NCBI GenBank assembly: GCA_947175245.1
Contig: CAMWLW010000003.1
Location: 1 to 64,000, forward strand
DNA from: an uncultured Bacteroidales bacterium
GTDB lineage: Bacteria > Bacteroidota > Bacteroidia > Bacteroidales > Muribaculaceae
Direction: 5' to 3'
DNA length: 64,000 nucleotides
In this document: positions 1 to 10,000 of the stretch, one piece after another
How positions within the stretch are numbered: the first letter of the stretch is position 1
Layout: every line of letters starts with the position of its first letter
The notes under the pieces: generated by a model
What the model was told of the DNA's origin: nothing
Databases searched by the model: none
What the model saw: only the letters and a program-made list of their open reading frames with translations
Made by a program: the position numbers and the translations under genes

Positions 1-1365
1 GGTGATGGTGCGGATGATGATCTTGATGTCGAGGAGGAGGTTCCAGTTCTCGATGTACCAGACGTCTTTCTCGACGCGGCCTTCCATCTGCCAGAGTTCT
101 TCGGTGGCGCCGCGGTAGCCTACGACCTGGGCCCAGCCGGTGATGCCGGGCTTGACGACGTGGCGCAGCATGTAGCGGTCGATGAGGCGTGAGTAGTCTT
201 CGGTCTGCTTGACCATGTGGGGGCGTGGGCCGACGACTGACATGTCGCCGCGCAGGACGTTGATGAACTGGGGGAGCTCGTCGAGTGATGTGCGTCGCAG
301 GAAGTTGCCGAAGCGGGTCTTGCGGGGGTCGTCGGCGGTGGCTTGCCGGCGGTCGGAGTCGTTGTTGACGCGCATGGTGCGGAATTTCCAGCAGAGGAAT
401 TCGTGGCCTTTGTAGCCTGTGCGCAGTTGCTTGAAGAAGACGGGGCCGGGTGAGGTGGCTTTGATGCCGATGGCTATGGGGATGAAGATGAGGGGGCTGA
501 TGAGGAGGAAGAGGCCTGAGAAGGTGATGTCGAAGGCGCGTTTGACGGCGCGGTTGAGGTGGTTGTCGAGGGGGTTGTTGTGGGCGGCGAGGACGGGGAT
601 GGAGCCTATGCGGCGGAGGTGAAATGTGCGTGCGACGCTGCGTGAGAGGCGTGGGACGAAGTAGAAGGTGACCATCTGGTCGTCGGCCATGCGCAGGACG
701 GTGTTGAGCCGGGTGTCGCTGCCTGAGAGGGTGTAGTAGATCTCGTCGATGTGGTGCCGGTCGAGGTAGGCGGGCAGGTCGTTGTCGATGTCGCCGAGGT
801 AGCGGCCGTTGCCGTAGCGTTCGGGTGGGGTGTTGTCGAAGAAGCCGTGTATCTTGAAGCCGTAGCCGGGGTCGCGCTGGAGCTCGGTGGCGATGCGTTG
901 GGCGTGCTCGTCGTGGCCGATGATGATGACGTCGACGTAGTTGCGTCCGCGGCGGCGTATGGCTTTGACGGCCAGTCGGGTGACTATCCAGCTGAGTGGG
1001 AGCCCGATGATGAGCATGCCGTAGAACTCGGCGCAGAAGGTCCAGTTGATTGTGGGTATCTCGAGGAAGGCGACGAGGGCGAGGAAGATGACGGCGTGGA
1101 GCAGGACGGTGGTGAAGGCTTTGCCTGCGAGGCGATCCATGTGGAGGGCTCGCTCGCGGCGCTGGGGCATGGACATGCGCGCGAGGGGTATGTAGGCGGC
1201 GTTTATGAGTACGAGCAGCATGCGCTGTGACTCGGGGGTGATGTGGGGGTTGAGGCACAGGGCGATGAACAGCAGGATGTTGAGGACGACGAAGTCGGAC
1301 AGGAGCATGGCGTATGGCACGTAGATGCCATACCGCCCTCTCGTTGTGAGTTTCTCGCCGGTCAT
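1..1365 (-). CDS. Polyprenyl glycosylphosphotransferase (WcaJ-like), 3' end cut by window
   Basis: Transfers a sugar-1-phosphate from a nucleotide sugar to undecaprenyl phosphate, the first membrane step of capsule or exopolysaccharide synthesis. Reading from ATG at 1363-1365 (MTGEKLTTRGRYGIYVP), 455 codons run off the left edge, so only a few C-terminal residues are missing. Four N-terminal membrane helices are followed by a Rossmann-like domain with VDVIIIGHDEHAQR, and then the bacterial sugar transferase domain, with KRAFDITFSGLFLL (re-entrant helix region), KATSPGPVFFKQ, the WKFRTM motif, LDELPQFINVLRGDMSVVGPRP and the terminal WYIENWNLLLDIKII. This domain order is typical of the WcaJ/PssY group. 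The sugar donor cannot be read from the sequence. The family call is secure; pathway membership is inferred, because the partner glycosyltransferases lie outside the window. Confidence 0.93.
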   Translation of the reverse strand, partial: MTGEKLTTRGRYGIYVPYAMLLSDFVVLNILLFIALCLNPHITPESQRMLLVLINAAYIPLARMSMPQRRERALHMDRLAGKAFTTVLLHAVIFLALVAFLEIPTINWTFCAEFYGMLIIGLPLSWIVTRLAVKAIRRRGRNYVDVIIIGHDEHAQRIATELQRDPGYGFKIHGFFDNTPPERYGNGRYLGDIDNDLPAYLDRHHIDEIYYTLSGSDTRLNTVLRMADDQMVTFYFVPRLSRSVARTFHLRRIGSIPVLAAHNNPLDNHLNRAVKRAFDITFSGLFLLISPLIFIPIAIGIKATSPGPVFFKQLRTGYKGHEFLCWKFRTMRVNNDSDRRQATADDPRKTRFGNFLRRTSLDELPQFINVLRGDMSVVGPRPHMVKQTEDYSRLIDRYMLRHVVKPGITGWAQVVGYRGATEELWQMEGRVEKDVWYIENWNLLLDIKIIIRTIT

Positions 1366-1389
1366 GCTCTTGGGGTGTGGTGGGTCGAT

Positions 1390-3309
1390 TTATCGTGTGG
1401 GACGGACGGGGGCGATGGTGCCGTCGGGGTTGATTGTCATGGGGTCGATGCAGACTTCGCGGTGTGTGCCGGGCGAGTCGTTGAGGTAGTTTTCGTTGAT
1501 GCGGTGGTAGACGATGCGCCAGTCGTTGGTGGCGGGGGTCTTGACTACCGAGTTGTGGGCGGGGCCGTAGATGCCTTGGGCGGGATCCTGTGACAGTATG
1601 ACGGGGTTCTTGGCGACGGTGATGGGGCCGAGGGGTGACTCGGAGGTGCCGTAGGCGACGTGATAGTTGGGTGAGCCGGTGTCGTCGACTGACCATAGGA
1701 AGTAATACTTGCCGTCATGATAGAAGACGTAGGGTGCCTCGCGGTATTGCCATGTCTTGAGTGTGCCGCCCCGGGGGGTCATGACGGTGAGGGTGGAGTC
1801 GATGATTGATGTCATGTCGGGGGCGAGCTCGGCGCCGGCCATGTAGCCGTTGCCCCAGTAGAGGTAGCTCTTGCCGCTGAGGGGGTCGGTGAAGACGTCG
1901 ACGTCGATCTGCTGGCCGTGGCCTGTGGGTGAGTCGGTGATGATGGGGTGGCCGAGGTCGGTGAAGGGGCCTGTGGGTGAGTCGGCCACGGCGACGCCTA
2001 TCTGTTTGCCGCCGCCGGCGACGGGGTTGCCGCTGAAGTAGAGGAAGTATTTGTAGCGGCCGTCGATGACTTTCTCCTCGATGGCGGGGGCCCAGCAGTT
2101 GCCGTCGGCCCACTCGACCTGGTCGGTGGCGAGGTCGAGGACGATGCCCTCGGGGGTCCACTCGACCATGTCGGGCGATGAGAAGCAGGTGTAGTAGGTG
2201 CCGCTCCAGCCGGGCTGTCCGTCGGTGGTGGAGTAGATGTAGTAGCGGCCGTCGCGCTGTGAGTAGAGTACCTCGGGGTCGGCGTGGAAGCCGGGGAGCA
2301 CGGGGTTGGCGTCGACGTGGAGGCCGTCCATGTCGGCTGAGGGCCAGCGGCGCATTAGGCGCTGCATCTCGGCGCGTGTGATGGGCAGGACGGTGCCGTG
2401 GCGGGGGTGGAAGTTCATGGTGACGTCGTTGTCGATGACCGCGAAGTTGGCGAGGTCGGTGGTCTCGGTGAACTGGTATTTGCCTTTCATGTAGACGTCG
2501 TACATGAGGATGTATTTGTCGGTGCCGATGAGTTTGAATGTGCCGGCTCCCTCGACGCTCTCGGGGGTCTGCTGTTTGTAGTCGGGCTGTTCGGTCCACT
2601 GTCCGCTTGTGAGTGAGGGGGTGGTGGCTACTTTGATGCCGTTGCCGTTGCCCTCGGTCTTGTAGAAGAGGTGGTAGAGGCCGTCGTGGTAGACGATGTC
2701 GCCGTCGATACATGATGTGCCGTTGGCGGGGATGAAGAGGGGGCGGTAGTCGCCCTCGAGGTCGGTGAAGTCGTCGTTGGCGTAGGCGTAGTAGATGATG
2801 TCGGGGCCGCCTTCATATTGCATGGACCAGTATATCATGTATTTGCCGGCCTGCTCGTCGTAGATGGTCTGGGGTGCCCAGACGCGTTTGAGTTTTGACT
2901 GGTGGGGGTAGCGTTTCTGGATGTTGACGACTGAGTGATCCCAGTTGATGAGGTCGCGGCTCTTGAGCAGTACCATAGCGCGGTTTGAGTCCCAGCCGTT
3001 GCCTGATACCATGTCGGTAACGACCATATAGAATGTCTCGCCGTCGGCTCCGCGCAGGATGTGTGGGTCGCGTACGCCGCCGGTCGATGATATGACTTTG
3101 GAGTCGATGACGGGGCGGTTGTTGTTGAGTGCTTTGAAGTTATAGCCGTCGTTGGAGAGGGCGAAGCGTATCTGCTCGCCGTCGATGGAGTTGCCTGTGA
3201 AATAAGTGAATAGGTAGCCGGCGAGGTCTTTCTGCTCGGGTTGCGCGGCCTTGGCGGGGGCCATCGTTAGTAAAATTGATGCCGCGATGGTCGTGAGGAT
3301 ATGTTTCAT
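1390..3309 (-). CDS. Secreted glycoside hydrolase with two GH43 domains
   Basis: Predicted arabinan- or xylan-side-chain-cleaving enzyme of family GH43, exported to the periplasm or surface. I choose the ATG at 3307-3309 because it begins a clear signal peptide (MKHILTTIAASILLTMAPAKA); an in-frame start 57 bases upstream would bury it. Two five-bladed propeller domains are visible. The first has VRDP (base Asp), VWAPQ, IDGDIVYHDG (modulator Asp) and VEGAG (acid Glu). The second has HADPEV, CWAPAIEE, IDVDVFTDP and YREAPYVFYHDGKYYF. Both triads therefore look complete, whereas many tandem GH43 proteins have one decayed copy. No SusC/SusD pair lies next to it, so it is not in an obvious polysaccharide utilisation locus. 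Exact substrate is unknown. Confidence 0.9.
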   Translation of the reverse strand: MKHILTTIAASILLTMAPAKAAQPEQKDLAGYLFTYFTGNSIDGEQIRFALSNDGYNFKALNNNRPVIDSKVISSTGGVRDPHILRGADGETFYMVVTDMVSGNGWDSNRAMVLLKSRDLINWDHSVVNIQKRYPHQSKLKRVWAPQTIYDEQAGKYMIYWSMQYEGGPDIIYYAYANDDFTDLEGDYRPLFIPANGTSCIDGDIVYHDGLYHLFYKTEGNGNGIKVATTPSLTSGQWTEQPDYKQQTPESVEGAGTFKLIGTDKYILMYDVYMKGKYQFTETTDLANFAVIDNDVTMNFHPRHGTVLPITRAEMQRLMRRWPSADMDGLHVDANPVLPGFHADPEVLYSQRDGRYYIYSTTDGQPGWSGTYYTCFSSPDMVEWTPEGIVLDLATDQVEWADGNCWAPAIEEKVIDGRYKYFLYFSGNPVAGGGKQIGVAVADSPTGPFTDLGHPIITDSPTGHGQQIDVDVFTDPLSGKSYLYWGNGYMAGAELAPDMTSIIDSTLTVMTPRGGTLKTWQYREAPYVFYHDGKYYFLWSVDDTGSPNYHVAYGTSESPLGPITVAKNPVILSQDPAQGIYGPAHNSVVKTPATNDWRIVYHRINENYLNDSPGTHREVCIDPMTINPDGTIAPVRPTR

Positions 3310-3523
3310 GGTATACGTAACTTGGTTTTGGAATACAAATTTAATAAAAAATCGGTATCGCGGCAAAAAATGTGTGGGTTGTGGGAATTTTGCAGGCGGT
3401 TTTTACGGGTGGGGCGTGACGGAGTGAATTTTGGGCGATTTTAGTGGGTTGAGGGTGAGGTGGTTGGCGAAAGGGGGTGAAATTTTGTTGCCGAAAAATT
3501 TTTATTCGGGTATCGGGCGATTA

Positions 3524-3531
3524 TAACTTTG
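3524..3531 (+). promoter_or_regulatory. Promoter -7 element of the capsid cassette
   Basis: TAACTTTG matches the Bacteroidetes -7 consensus TAnnTTTG. No good TTTG is seen about 20 bases upstream. Transcription would begin near 3535, which argues that the small protein starts at 3582 and not at upstream in-frame ATGs. The 3310-3523 stretch before it holds nothing else I recognise. Confidence 0.55.
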
Positions 3532-3581
3532 CAATGTCGAATGACAATGACGTCACTAAGTTTAATCTAATCATATTGCCT

Positions 3582-3821
3582 ATGGAACAAACACAAGAAA
3601 TCAACACTCAAACTGAACAGACTGAACCGAAAATCGTGCAGGGCTCTCACGAGCCTGACACTCAGATGCCTGACATTGACAGGCTCATTGCCGAGGCTGA
3701 GGAGCGCGGCTATCGTCGCGGCCGTGAGGAGGCCGGGCAGGTGGAACCGGCTGAACAGGAGCCGGCAGACGAACCCGAGATACTGATTCTGGCGCATCGG
3801 CGTCGCAGTATTTGGGACTGA
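3582..3821 (+). CDS. Small acidic coiled protein heading the capsid cassette
   Basis: A 79-residue protein of unknown function, starting at ATG 3582 (MEQTQEINTQ). This start sits about 47 bases after the predicted transcription start, while longer in-frame starts lie at or upstream of the promoter. It is rich in Gln, Glu and Pro, with one short amphipathic segment (DIDRLIAEAEERGYRRGREEA) and a basic tail ending RRRSIWD. Placed immediately before a major capsid protein, a small acidic helical protein could be a scaffold or capsid-binding peptide, but nothing in the sequence proves that. The 68-base gap to the capsid gene and the shared strand suggest one transcript. Confidence 0.6.
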   Translation: MEQTQEINTQTEQTEPKIVQGSHEPDTQMPDIDRLIAEAEERGYRRGREEAGQVEPAEQEPADEPEILILAHRRRSIWD

Positions 3822-3889
3822 AACAAATCTTGCCTTAAATGACCATGAAAAACACAATCAATCTATTAATCAATTAAATTACATTATCT

Positions 3890-5086
3890 ATGAAAAACAT
3901 TGTAACTACCGATGTGGTAAACCAGGCTGCGCCCGAGCTGCTGCGCAGTGAGATTGACAGCCGAATTGTTAAAATCCGCCCGATGGCAACGCCTATCGAC
4001 CAGATTTCGCGTCACGCCAACACGCGCCGTGCGGGCAGTATGGTGGTTGAGTATTATGCTGTCGACAGCAAGCCTTTTGTGGCTACGCTGCGGGCCGACA
4101 TCGTGGGCAAGACCGAGACTGACCTCAATAAAAAGGTCAAGATGGCGCTGTCGGTCGAAGACACGAAGATGTTTGCTGTCAGTGAGACTGTCCTGCTGGC
4201 CAATGTTGTCAATAGTGCGGGCCGTCCCGTGACGGGTTACATCTCGGAAAAGACCGAGACGATGCTCAAGGGCTATTTCACGTGTACCGACAAGAACGGA
4301 TTCTCATCGATTCCTGAGATCAGCAAGGGTACCAAAATTGTGCGCATGGGTCGCGCGGCCGGTGAGCTCGACATCCAGACCGAACAGTTCCAGGCGCTGC
4401 CGCGCAAGGACAGTAACTTTTGCCAGATTTTCAAGACTCAGATCGAGCAGAGTACCCTGGTGACGCTGTCAAACAAGGAGGTGGGGTGGACTTTGAGCGA
4501 CCAGGAGGAGGCTGCGATCATTGACATGAGGCAGTGTATGGAGCGCAATTTCATGTTCGGCAACAAGTTGCGCCTTGACTTTGACGACGAGGATACGGTG
4601 ATGCTCACGGGCGGTATATGGAATCAGGCCGGTAAGGAGATGTCGTATATGATGGGTGAGCTTACTGACGAGAAGATGGTGTCGATATGCCGCGAGGCGT
4701 TCACGGGCTCGAACGGGTCGTCGCGCAAGCTGCTGATAGGCGGCAGCGGGTTTATCGAGGCGATGCACGGGCTGGGCGCGGCACGCACGCTGTCGGCGGC
4801 CGACAAGATGACGCGCTGGGGCCTTGATTTCACGACCTACGTCTCGAAATTCGGCACGCTCTACGTGCTTCTGAGCGAGACTTTCGACCAGTGTGGCCAC
4901 GCTAATGACGCCATGATTATCGACCCTGAGTATCTGACCAAGTACAGTCACATACCGTTCAAGACCGAGAAGCTGAACCTGCGAGCCGGCGGTGTACGCA
5001 ACACCGATGCCATAGTCATCACCGAGGCGTCGTGTCTGGTTCTGCGCTATCCCGATGCTCACATGCGTATCATCGCTAGCGAGTGA
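3890..5086 (+). CDS. Major capsid protein, SU10/DUF5309-like
   Basis: A 398-residue protein with the hallmarks of the HK97-fold major capsid proteins grouped as SU10-like/DUF5309: an N-terminal segment with PMATPIDQISRHANTRRAG, a central SNFCQIFKTQIEQSTLVTLS block, then a helix containing EEAAIIDMRQCMERNFMFGNK (spine-helix-like) and a Gly-rich segment with RKLLIGGSGFIEAM. Size is normal for such proteins. The start ATG at 3890 is the only good one. It is followed five bases later by a connector-sized gene and then a portal-like gene, so the call rests on both sequence and order. No signal peptide. What is odd is the setting: no terminase, protease or tail genes nearby, and ordinary host genes on both sides. 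Confidence 0.78.
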   Translation: MKNIVTTDVVNQAAPELLRSEIDSRIVKIRPMATPIDQISRHANTRRAGSMVVEYYAVDSKPFVATLRADIVGKTETDLNKKVKMALSVEDTKMFAVSETVLLANVVNSAGRPVTGYISEKTETMLKGYFTCTDKNGFSSIPEISKGTKIVRMGRAAGELDIQTEQFQALPRKDSNFCQIFKTQIEQSTLVTLSNKEVGWTLSDQEEAAIIDMRQCMERNFMFGNKLRLDFDDEDTVMLTGGIWNQAGKEMSYMMGELTDEKMVSICREAFTGSNGSSRKLLIGGSGFIEAMHGLGAARTLSAADKMTRWGLDFTTYVSKFGTLYVLLSETFDQCGHANDAMIIDPEYLTKYSHIPFKTEKLNLRAGGVRNTDAIVITEASCLVLRYPDAHMRIIASE

Positions 5087-5090
5087 CGTC

Positions 5091-5624
5091 ATGGAGTACA
5101 CGCTTAATGAACTGATAGCTGAGTGGAAGATGCGCAAGGGTCTCGTACCCTTGCGTGTCGACGCTGCGGTCACGCGCCATGACGCGTTTGAGATTGACGA
5201 GTACGCGGCGCGGGTCATAAGGGAGTGGTATGAGGAGCTGCTCGACACGGCCGATGTGTCGCTGCTAGATGTCGAGGATATCACCGAGCGTGTAGACATC
5301 GAGGATTTCAGCGACGGTGTGGCTGTGATGAGGCTTCCCGACGGTTGCCGCCGGCTGGTGGAGGTGACGATGGAGCAGTGGCGCTGCCCGGCAACGATTG
5401 TCACCGACCCTGACTCGGAGCTCGCGCTGAGACAGCGCTCGGTGTTCGGGCGCGGGGGCGCATGCTGTCCGGTTGCTGTCACCGAGGGGGCGGGCAGGGT
5501 GAGGCTGTACAGTTTCAGGGGTGCCGTGACGCCGTCGCCGGTGAGGGTGCTGGGTGTCATGAGTCAGCCCGAGGGGGTGATACGCTGCTCGCCGAGGGCG
5601 CTGTCGTTGCTGTTCAATTCTTAA
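5091..5624 (+). CDS. Connector/adaptor-sized protein of the capsid cassette
   Basis: A 177-residue protein starting at ATG 5091, four bases after the capsid stop codon. It begins MEYTLNELIAEWKMRKG and contains a helical N-terminal half (AARVIREWYEELLDTADV, where phage head-completion proteins also carry helices) and a beta-rich second half with DGVAVMRLPDGCRRLVEVTMEQW and SPVRVLGVMSQPEG. I cannot match it to a named family. Its size and its place between capsid and portal genes fit a head-to-tail connector or ring protein. Tight spacing on both sides (4 and 13 bases) shows it is part of the same operon. Function is inferred from position only. Confidence 0.6.
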   Translation: MEYTLNELIAEWKMRKGLVPLRVDAAVTRHDAFEIDEYAARVIREWYEELLDTADVSLLDVEDITERVDIEDFSDGVAVMRLPDGCRRLVEVTMEQWRCPATIVTDPDSELALRQRSVFGRGGACCPVAVTEGAGRVRLYSFRGAVTPSPVRVLGVMSQPEGVIRCSPRALSLLFNS

Positions 5625-5637
5625 ATACTGATTTACT

Positions 5638-6951
5638 ATGGAAAATGCAAAAGATATTCTTGACGCCGCCTGCAGGGCATGGTCGGGGTGGGCCTCGGTC
5701 AGGACACGGCGTGACAAGTACAAACGGTTTACGTATGGCGACCAGTGGAGCTACATGGTGAGTGACGGTGACCGTTACATGACGGCGGCCGAGCGTGCCG
5801 TGGCTCACGGCCGACGCCCGATGACCAACAATATGCTGAGGCGGCTTGTCAAGTCGGTCATAGGACGTTACCGCTACCGGCGTCAGGACGGCGAACAGCT
5901 CACGGGCGAGGCTGCCCGGGTGTACGCGTTCAACAATCTTGACGAGATTGACTGCCGGTCGCTCGAGGAGTTCCTGATATCGGGGTGTACGATCCAGAGG
6001 GTGATACGCGAGCGCCGGCTGATGGGTCACGAACTGTGGGTCGACATGGTGTGCCCCGACCGATTCTTTGTCAACCCTATACGTGACCCGCGGGGATGGG
6101 ATGCCGAGCTGGTGGGGATGCTTCATGACTGGAGCCTGACTGAGACGGTGATACGCCTCGCCGGCGATGACCCCGGGCGCGCTGCCGCCATAAGGCAGAT
6201 ATATGGCAGCATGTGCAGCAACCCTGTGTTGGGCGACTGGTGTGCGGGGTCAGACCATATTGACTCGTTCCTGTCGGCGCCGCCGGGCCGCTGCCGTGTA
6301 ATCGAGGTGTGGACGCTCGAGGCTGTAACCCGCAGGCGTCCCAGGCGCAAGACGGCCGGCGCCGGCGCCACGGCCTGTGACGTGTCGACCATGTGGCGCT
6401 GCCGGTGGCTCGCTCCCGACGGCACGGTGCTGGCCTCGCACGTGTCGCGGTCGCCCGACGGGATGCACCCGTTCAAGTTCCGTTTCTACCCTATGATCGA
6501 CGGTGAGGTTCACTCGCTGGTGGAGGATGTCATAGACCAGCAGATTTACATCAATGAGCTCATATCGCTCATTGACCACGTGGTGAGCTGCGCGGCCAAG
6601 GGTGTGCTGGTCTTTCCGGTCGAGGAGATGGCGCCGGGCATGACGCTCGAGAAGGTGACGGAGAAATGGAGCTCGCCCGATGCCGTCATTCCGATTAGAC
6701 GCGGCATCTCAAAGCCCGAGCAGATTACCGCGTCGGGCGGCTCTCTCGCGGCTAAGGAACTGCTGGAGATTCAGATGCAGATGTTTGAGGATGTGTCGGG
6801 CGTGACAAATGTGCTGATGGGGCGCACGGCGTCGGGCCGTATAGGCGTCGAGCAGTATGAGAGCCAGGTGCGCAACGCTCTCATTGCCATCGCCGACATT
6901 CTCGACACGTTCGGCAACTTCATCGCGGCGCGCAACAGTGCGCTGGTGTAA
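5638..6951 (+). CDS. Portal-like protein of the capsid cassette
   Basis: A 437-residue protein resembling phage portal proteins of the P22-like type. An early segment YKRFTYGDQW (residues 29-37, compare the conserved G-x-Q-W start of such portals) is followed by MTNNMLRRLVKSVIGRYRYR, then SLEEFLISGCTIQRV, a VWTLEAVTRRR wing region, DQQIYINELISLIDHVVSCAAKG (long stem helix) and SGVTNVLMGRTASGRIGVEQYESQVRNAL (crown-side helix with the typical loop). It is shorter than the P22 portal (over 700 residues) but long enough for the conserved core. It ends at a strong terminator. The portal call is moderately firm; whether it still assembles is unknown. It is the last gene of the four-gene cassette. 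Confidence 0.68.
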   Translation: MENAKDILDAACRAWSGWASVRTRRDKYKRFTYGDQWSYMVSDGDRYMTAAERAVAHGRRPMTNNMLRRLVKSVIGRYRYRRQDGEQLTGEAARVYAFNNLDEIDCRSLEEFLISGCTIQRVIRERRLMGHELWVDMVCPDRFFVNPIRDPRGWDAELVGMLHDWSLTETVIRLAGDDPGRAAAIRQIYGSMCSNPVLGDWCAGSDHIDSFLSAPPGRCRVIEVWTLEAVTRRRPRRKTAGAGATACDVSTMWRCRWLAPDGTVLASHVSRSPDGMHPFKFRFYPMIDGEVHSLVEDVIDQQIYINELISLIDHVVSCAAKGVLVFPVEEMAPGMTLEKVTEKWSSPDAVIPIRRGISKPEQITASGGSLAAKELLEIQMQMFEDVSGVTNVLMGRTASGRIGVEQYESQVRNALIAIADILDTFGNFIAARNSALV

Positions 6952-6958
6952 AACGAAG

Positions 6959-7000
6959 AGGAGGGTTGTACCATACTTGACGGTACAACCCTCCTTGCTT
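6959..7000 (+). terminator. Terminator closing the capsid cassette
   Basis: Perfect 14-bp stem (6959-6972 with 6982-6995, AGGAGGGTTGTACC) and 9-base loop, followed by TGCTT. It lies between two convergent genes and can serve both strands. Confidence 0.8.
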
Positions 7001-7019
7001 ATGTATTAATAAGGTGAAA

Positions 7020-10000
7020 TCAGCGTACGGCGACCTTGGCTACCACATTGCCACACTTGACGATGTAGATGCCTGTCGAGACGTTGACTGTGATGTCGTC
7101 GCCTGTGGTCTCACCGGCGGCAATCACTATGCCCGAGGTTGCAGCCACGGTGTAAGCGTTGCCGGCTGCGAAGCCCTTGAGCACGATTGTCTTGCCGTCG
7201 ACAACGATGGCCGCGCGGCCGTCGGCGGTAACATTGTCGATGCCCGACTCGTCATCGTCGATCCAGATGACGTTAGAGCGGTCAGACTCGACGGTCTCGC
7301 CGTTGACGGTGCCTACCGACATGACGTAGTAGCGTACGGGTACCGAGGTGTCGACGCCCTTGTCGGTGAAGCCGGGGGCGGTGAGCATGTCAGAGGCGGC
7401 CTCGCCGTCGCGATACACGTTGTAGCCGTCGAGGGTCACGGCGGGCTGTGCGGCAGTATAGGCGATGTCGTCGATCATGAAGCCGAATGCTGCCTCGGGA
7501 TCGTCGGTGACATGGTGCAGGGCGAAGTACTTGGCGTTGGCGGGCAGGGTGAACTCAAACTTGGTCCAGCCGGTCTCGTCGGGGCATACATAGCCGCCGT
7601 CAAGCATCTGCTTGAAGTCGGCGGGGTCGTTGCCGGTGGTCGAGTACATCACGAGAACGGTCTCGGGGTATTCGTCTGAGAAGATGTTCATCCAGAACGA
7701 CATCGTGCTGCCGGGTACGACCTCGGGCGAGATCAGCCAGTCGTCTGACTCTACCTTGCTGGCCGAGGTGCAGAGCAGGTATTGTGTGCCGGTGTGGGCT
7801 GCGAACAGCGGGCTGTCGGTGATCGAGGCGTCAAATACCTGGAAGGCCTTGGCCGAGCCCTTGCCGGGGTATGAAACCTCTGAGATGCCCCATTCCTTAC
7901 CCTCGTCGAGGTCTATGTTCCTGAAGCCTTTGAGGGTGGCGCCCATCTCCCAGGCGTCGATGGCCTCGAAACTCTCGGTGAACTTGGGTTCGGTCCAGCT
8001 CAGTGTCACGTCCGAGCCGTTGAGGCTGTATGAGAGGTCGGTGACAACGGGGATGGGGGCATTGAGCACCACCACCTCTTTCTCGACTTTGGATGTCGAC
8101 TCTGAGGGCTGACCCTCGAGGTTGAAGGTCACGAGCATGTCGCCCTTGTCGGCTGCCTTGGGTGTCACGTCAAAGCTGAGGGTGACTTTCTTGCCGGCAG
8201 CGATGGTGGCGGGAGCGTTCGAGTCCTTGAGGTCGGCTACGGTACCGTTGTTGCCGGTGGCCTTGAACGTGTACTGGGGCATGGGCTGTGTGGCGGTGCC
8301 GGCGTTCTCGATCTCGACGCTGTAGGTGAGGGTCTCACCGACAGCGCCGCGGCCGGGGCCGCTGAACGACGATATGGTCATCATGTCGTCGGGATAGTTG
8401 GCTACCGAGTAAGAGTCGAGCATGAAACATTCAGAGTAGCCGGTGATCTTGACGCGGATGGTGATCTGTACCCAGGGCTGGTTCTGGCACATGGCCGGGA
8501 GCGATACGAGCTTGTTCTCCCACGGCCCGCGGCCCGACTCGGGGGCGAACTGTGCCACGGGCTCCATCTCGAGAGCGGGCGATGTGGCGTAGACGGTGAC
8601 GAGTGAGGGAGCGAGGTTGCCGGTGTAGAGGTCGAGGTTGAGTTTCACGTTGTTCATGCCGGTGGTCGAGAAGCGCGGCAGCAGGATCTGTGACTCACCG
8701 TCCCACATGCAGGCCAGAGCGTTGGCGGTAGAGTTGGCGGCGTCCTCGTCCATATCGCGCGGGTCGACAAATCCCCATGTCGACTGCAGGTAAGAGAGGT
8801 GTTCGATCGAGAGGGGCTCCTTGAAGTCGACAGCCTGGCCGCTGGTGGGGAAGGTCTCAACCAGGGGCAGTGTATAGAGCTTGCCGAGGTGGATCATGAA
8901 CGAGTTCATCTCCTCACAGGTGCCGACGGCGTTCTTAGACACGACGCCGAACATGAACATATCCTGCTTCGAGGCGTCGGGAACGGTGAACTCCCACGTG
9001 CGGTTCTTGCCGATGTCGGCGACGGGACGCCACTCGTCGTTGATGCGGCGGTAGATGATGACGTCGGTGAGGTCGGGACCGGTGAACTCGCCGTTCGCGT
9101 TGTAGTCGTCGAGGTCAATCTCGAGGGAGAGCTTCATGTTGTCGTCTGACACGCTCGTGAACACATAGGGTGTTGCCGGACGGTAGATGCCGCAGTAAAC
9201 GGTGGTCTCGGCTATCTGGCCCTGACCCTTGTCGCTCGATGTGGTGACGCGTATGATGTTTGAACCCTGGATGGCGGGAACTTTAACCGACACGGTCTCG
9301 CCGGGCTTGCCTGTCACTGATGCGCTGCCGGCCTCAGACACGGCCTCGGCTGTGATGACGGTGGCGGCATCGAGCGCGGTGCCCGAGATCGAGAGTGTGG
9401 GCATCTTGAATGTGAGCGTGGCTGCGAGTTCTCCGCGAGCGCCGGCTACGGCTGTGACGTCGGTGACGGCAGCCGGGCTGTCGCTCGACGAGTTGGCCAC
9501 CTCGACCATGAAGTTGCGGGCATACAGGCGGTAGTTGCCTAATGGCGATATGTAGTGGATACCGATGTACCACTCACCGGCTTCGGGAACCTGGAAGATG
9601 GTCTCAGAGAGCTCGAAAGCGGGGTTCTTGTAGACGGTCGAGGCCTCGCGTATGATTGTGGGGCGCGAGCCGTTGGGGCGCTGGCACAGCGCTACCTCAT
9701 AGATCTCGTCGGCGGTGAAGAAGTGGTAGCCTGTCCACACCTCCATCGTGAAGCGGTAGTGTGCGTCCTTGTCGGTGAAGTTGATGGCGGGCAGGAAGAG
9801 CCACTCGTTGCCGGTGTCGCCTGTTGAGCTTGACGTGGGGTAGAGGCAGTAGAAGCCGCCGGTGTGCTCCGACTGGTCGTCATAGCGCCAGCCGCGCATC
9901 GACTCGTTGTTCAGTATGTCCTTGACGGGGGTAAACATCGATATCACCTCGGGGTCGAGGTCTTTCTCGCCCTCTTCGGGGCCGAGGTAGACGGGGAGCG

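Noticed and set aside
3477-3581. Longer start for the small protein of the capsid cassette
   Set aside because: Starts at 3477 or 3534 would lie at or before the predicted transcript start; ATG 3582 is preferred.
4469-5560. 363-codon minus-strand frame opposite the capsid and connector genes
   Set aside because: The plus-strand genes have family motifs, tight spacing, a promoter element and a terminator; this frame has none of these.
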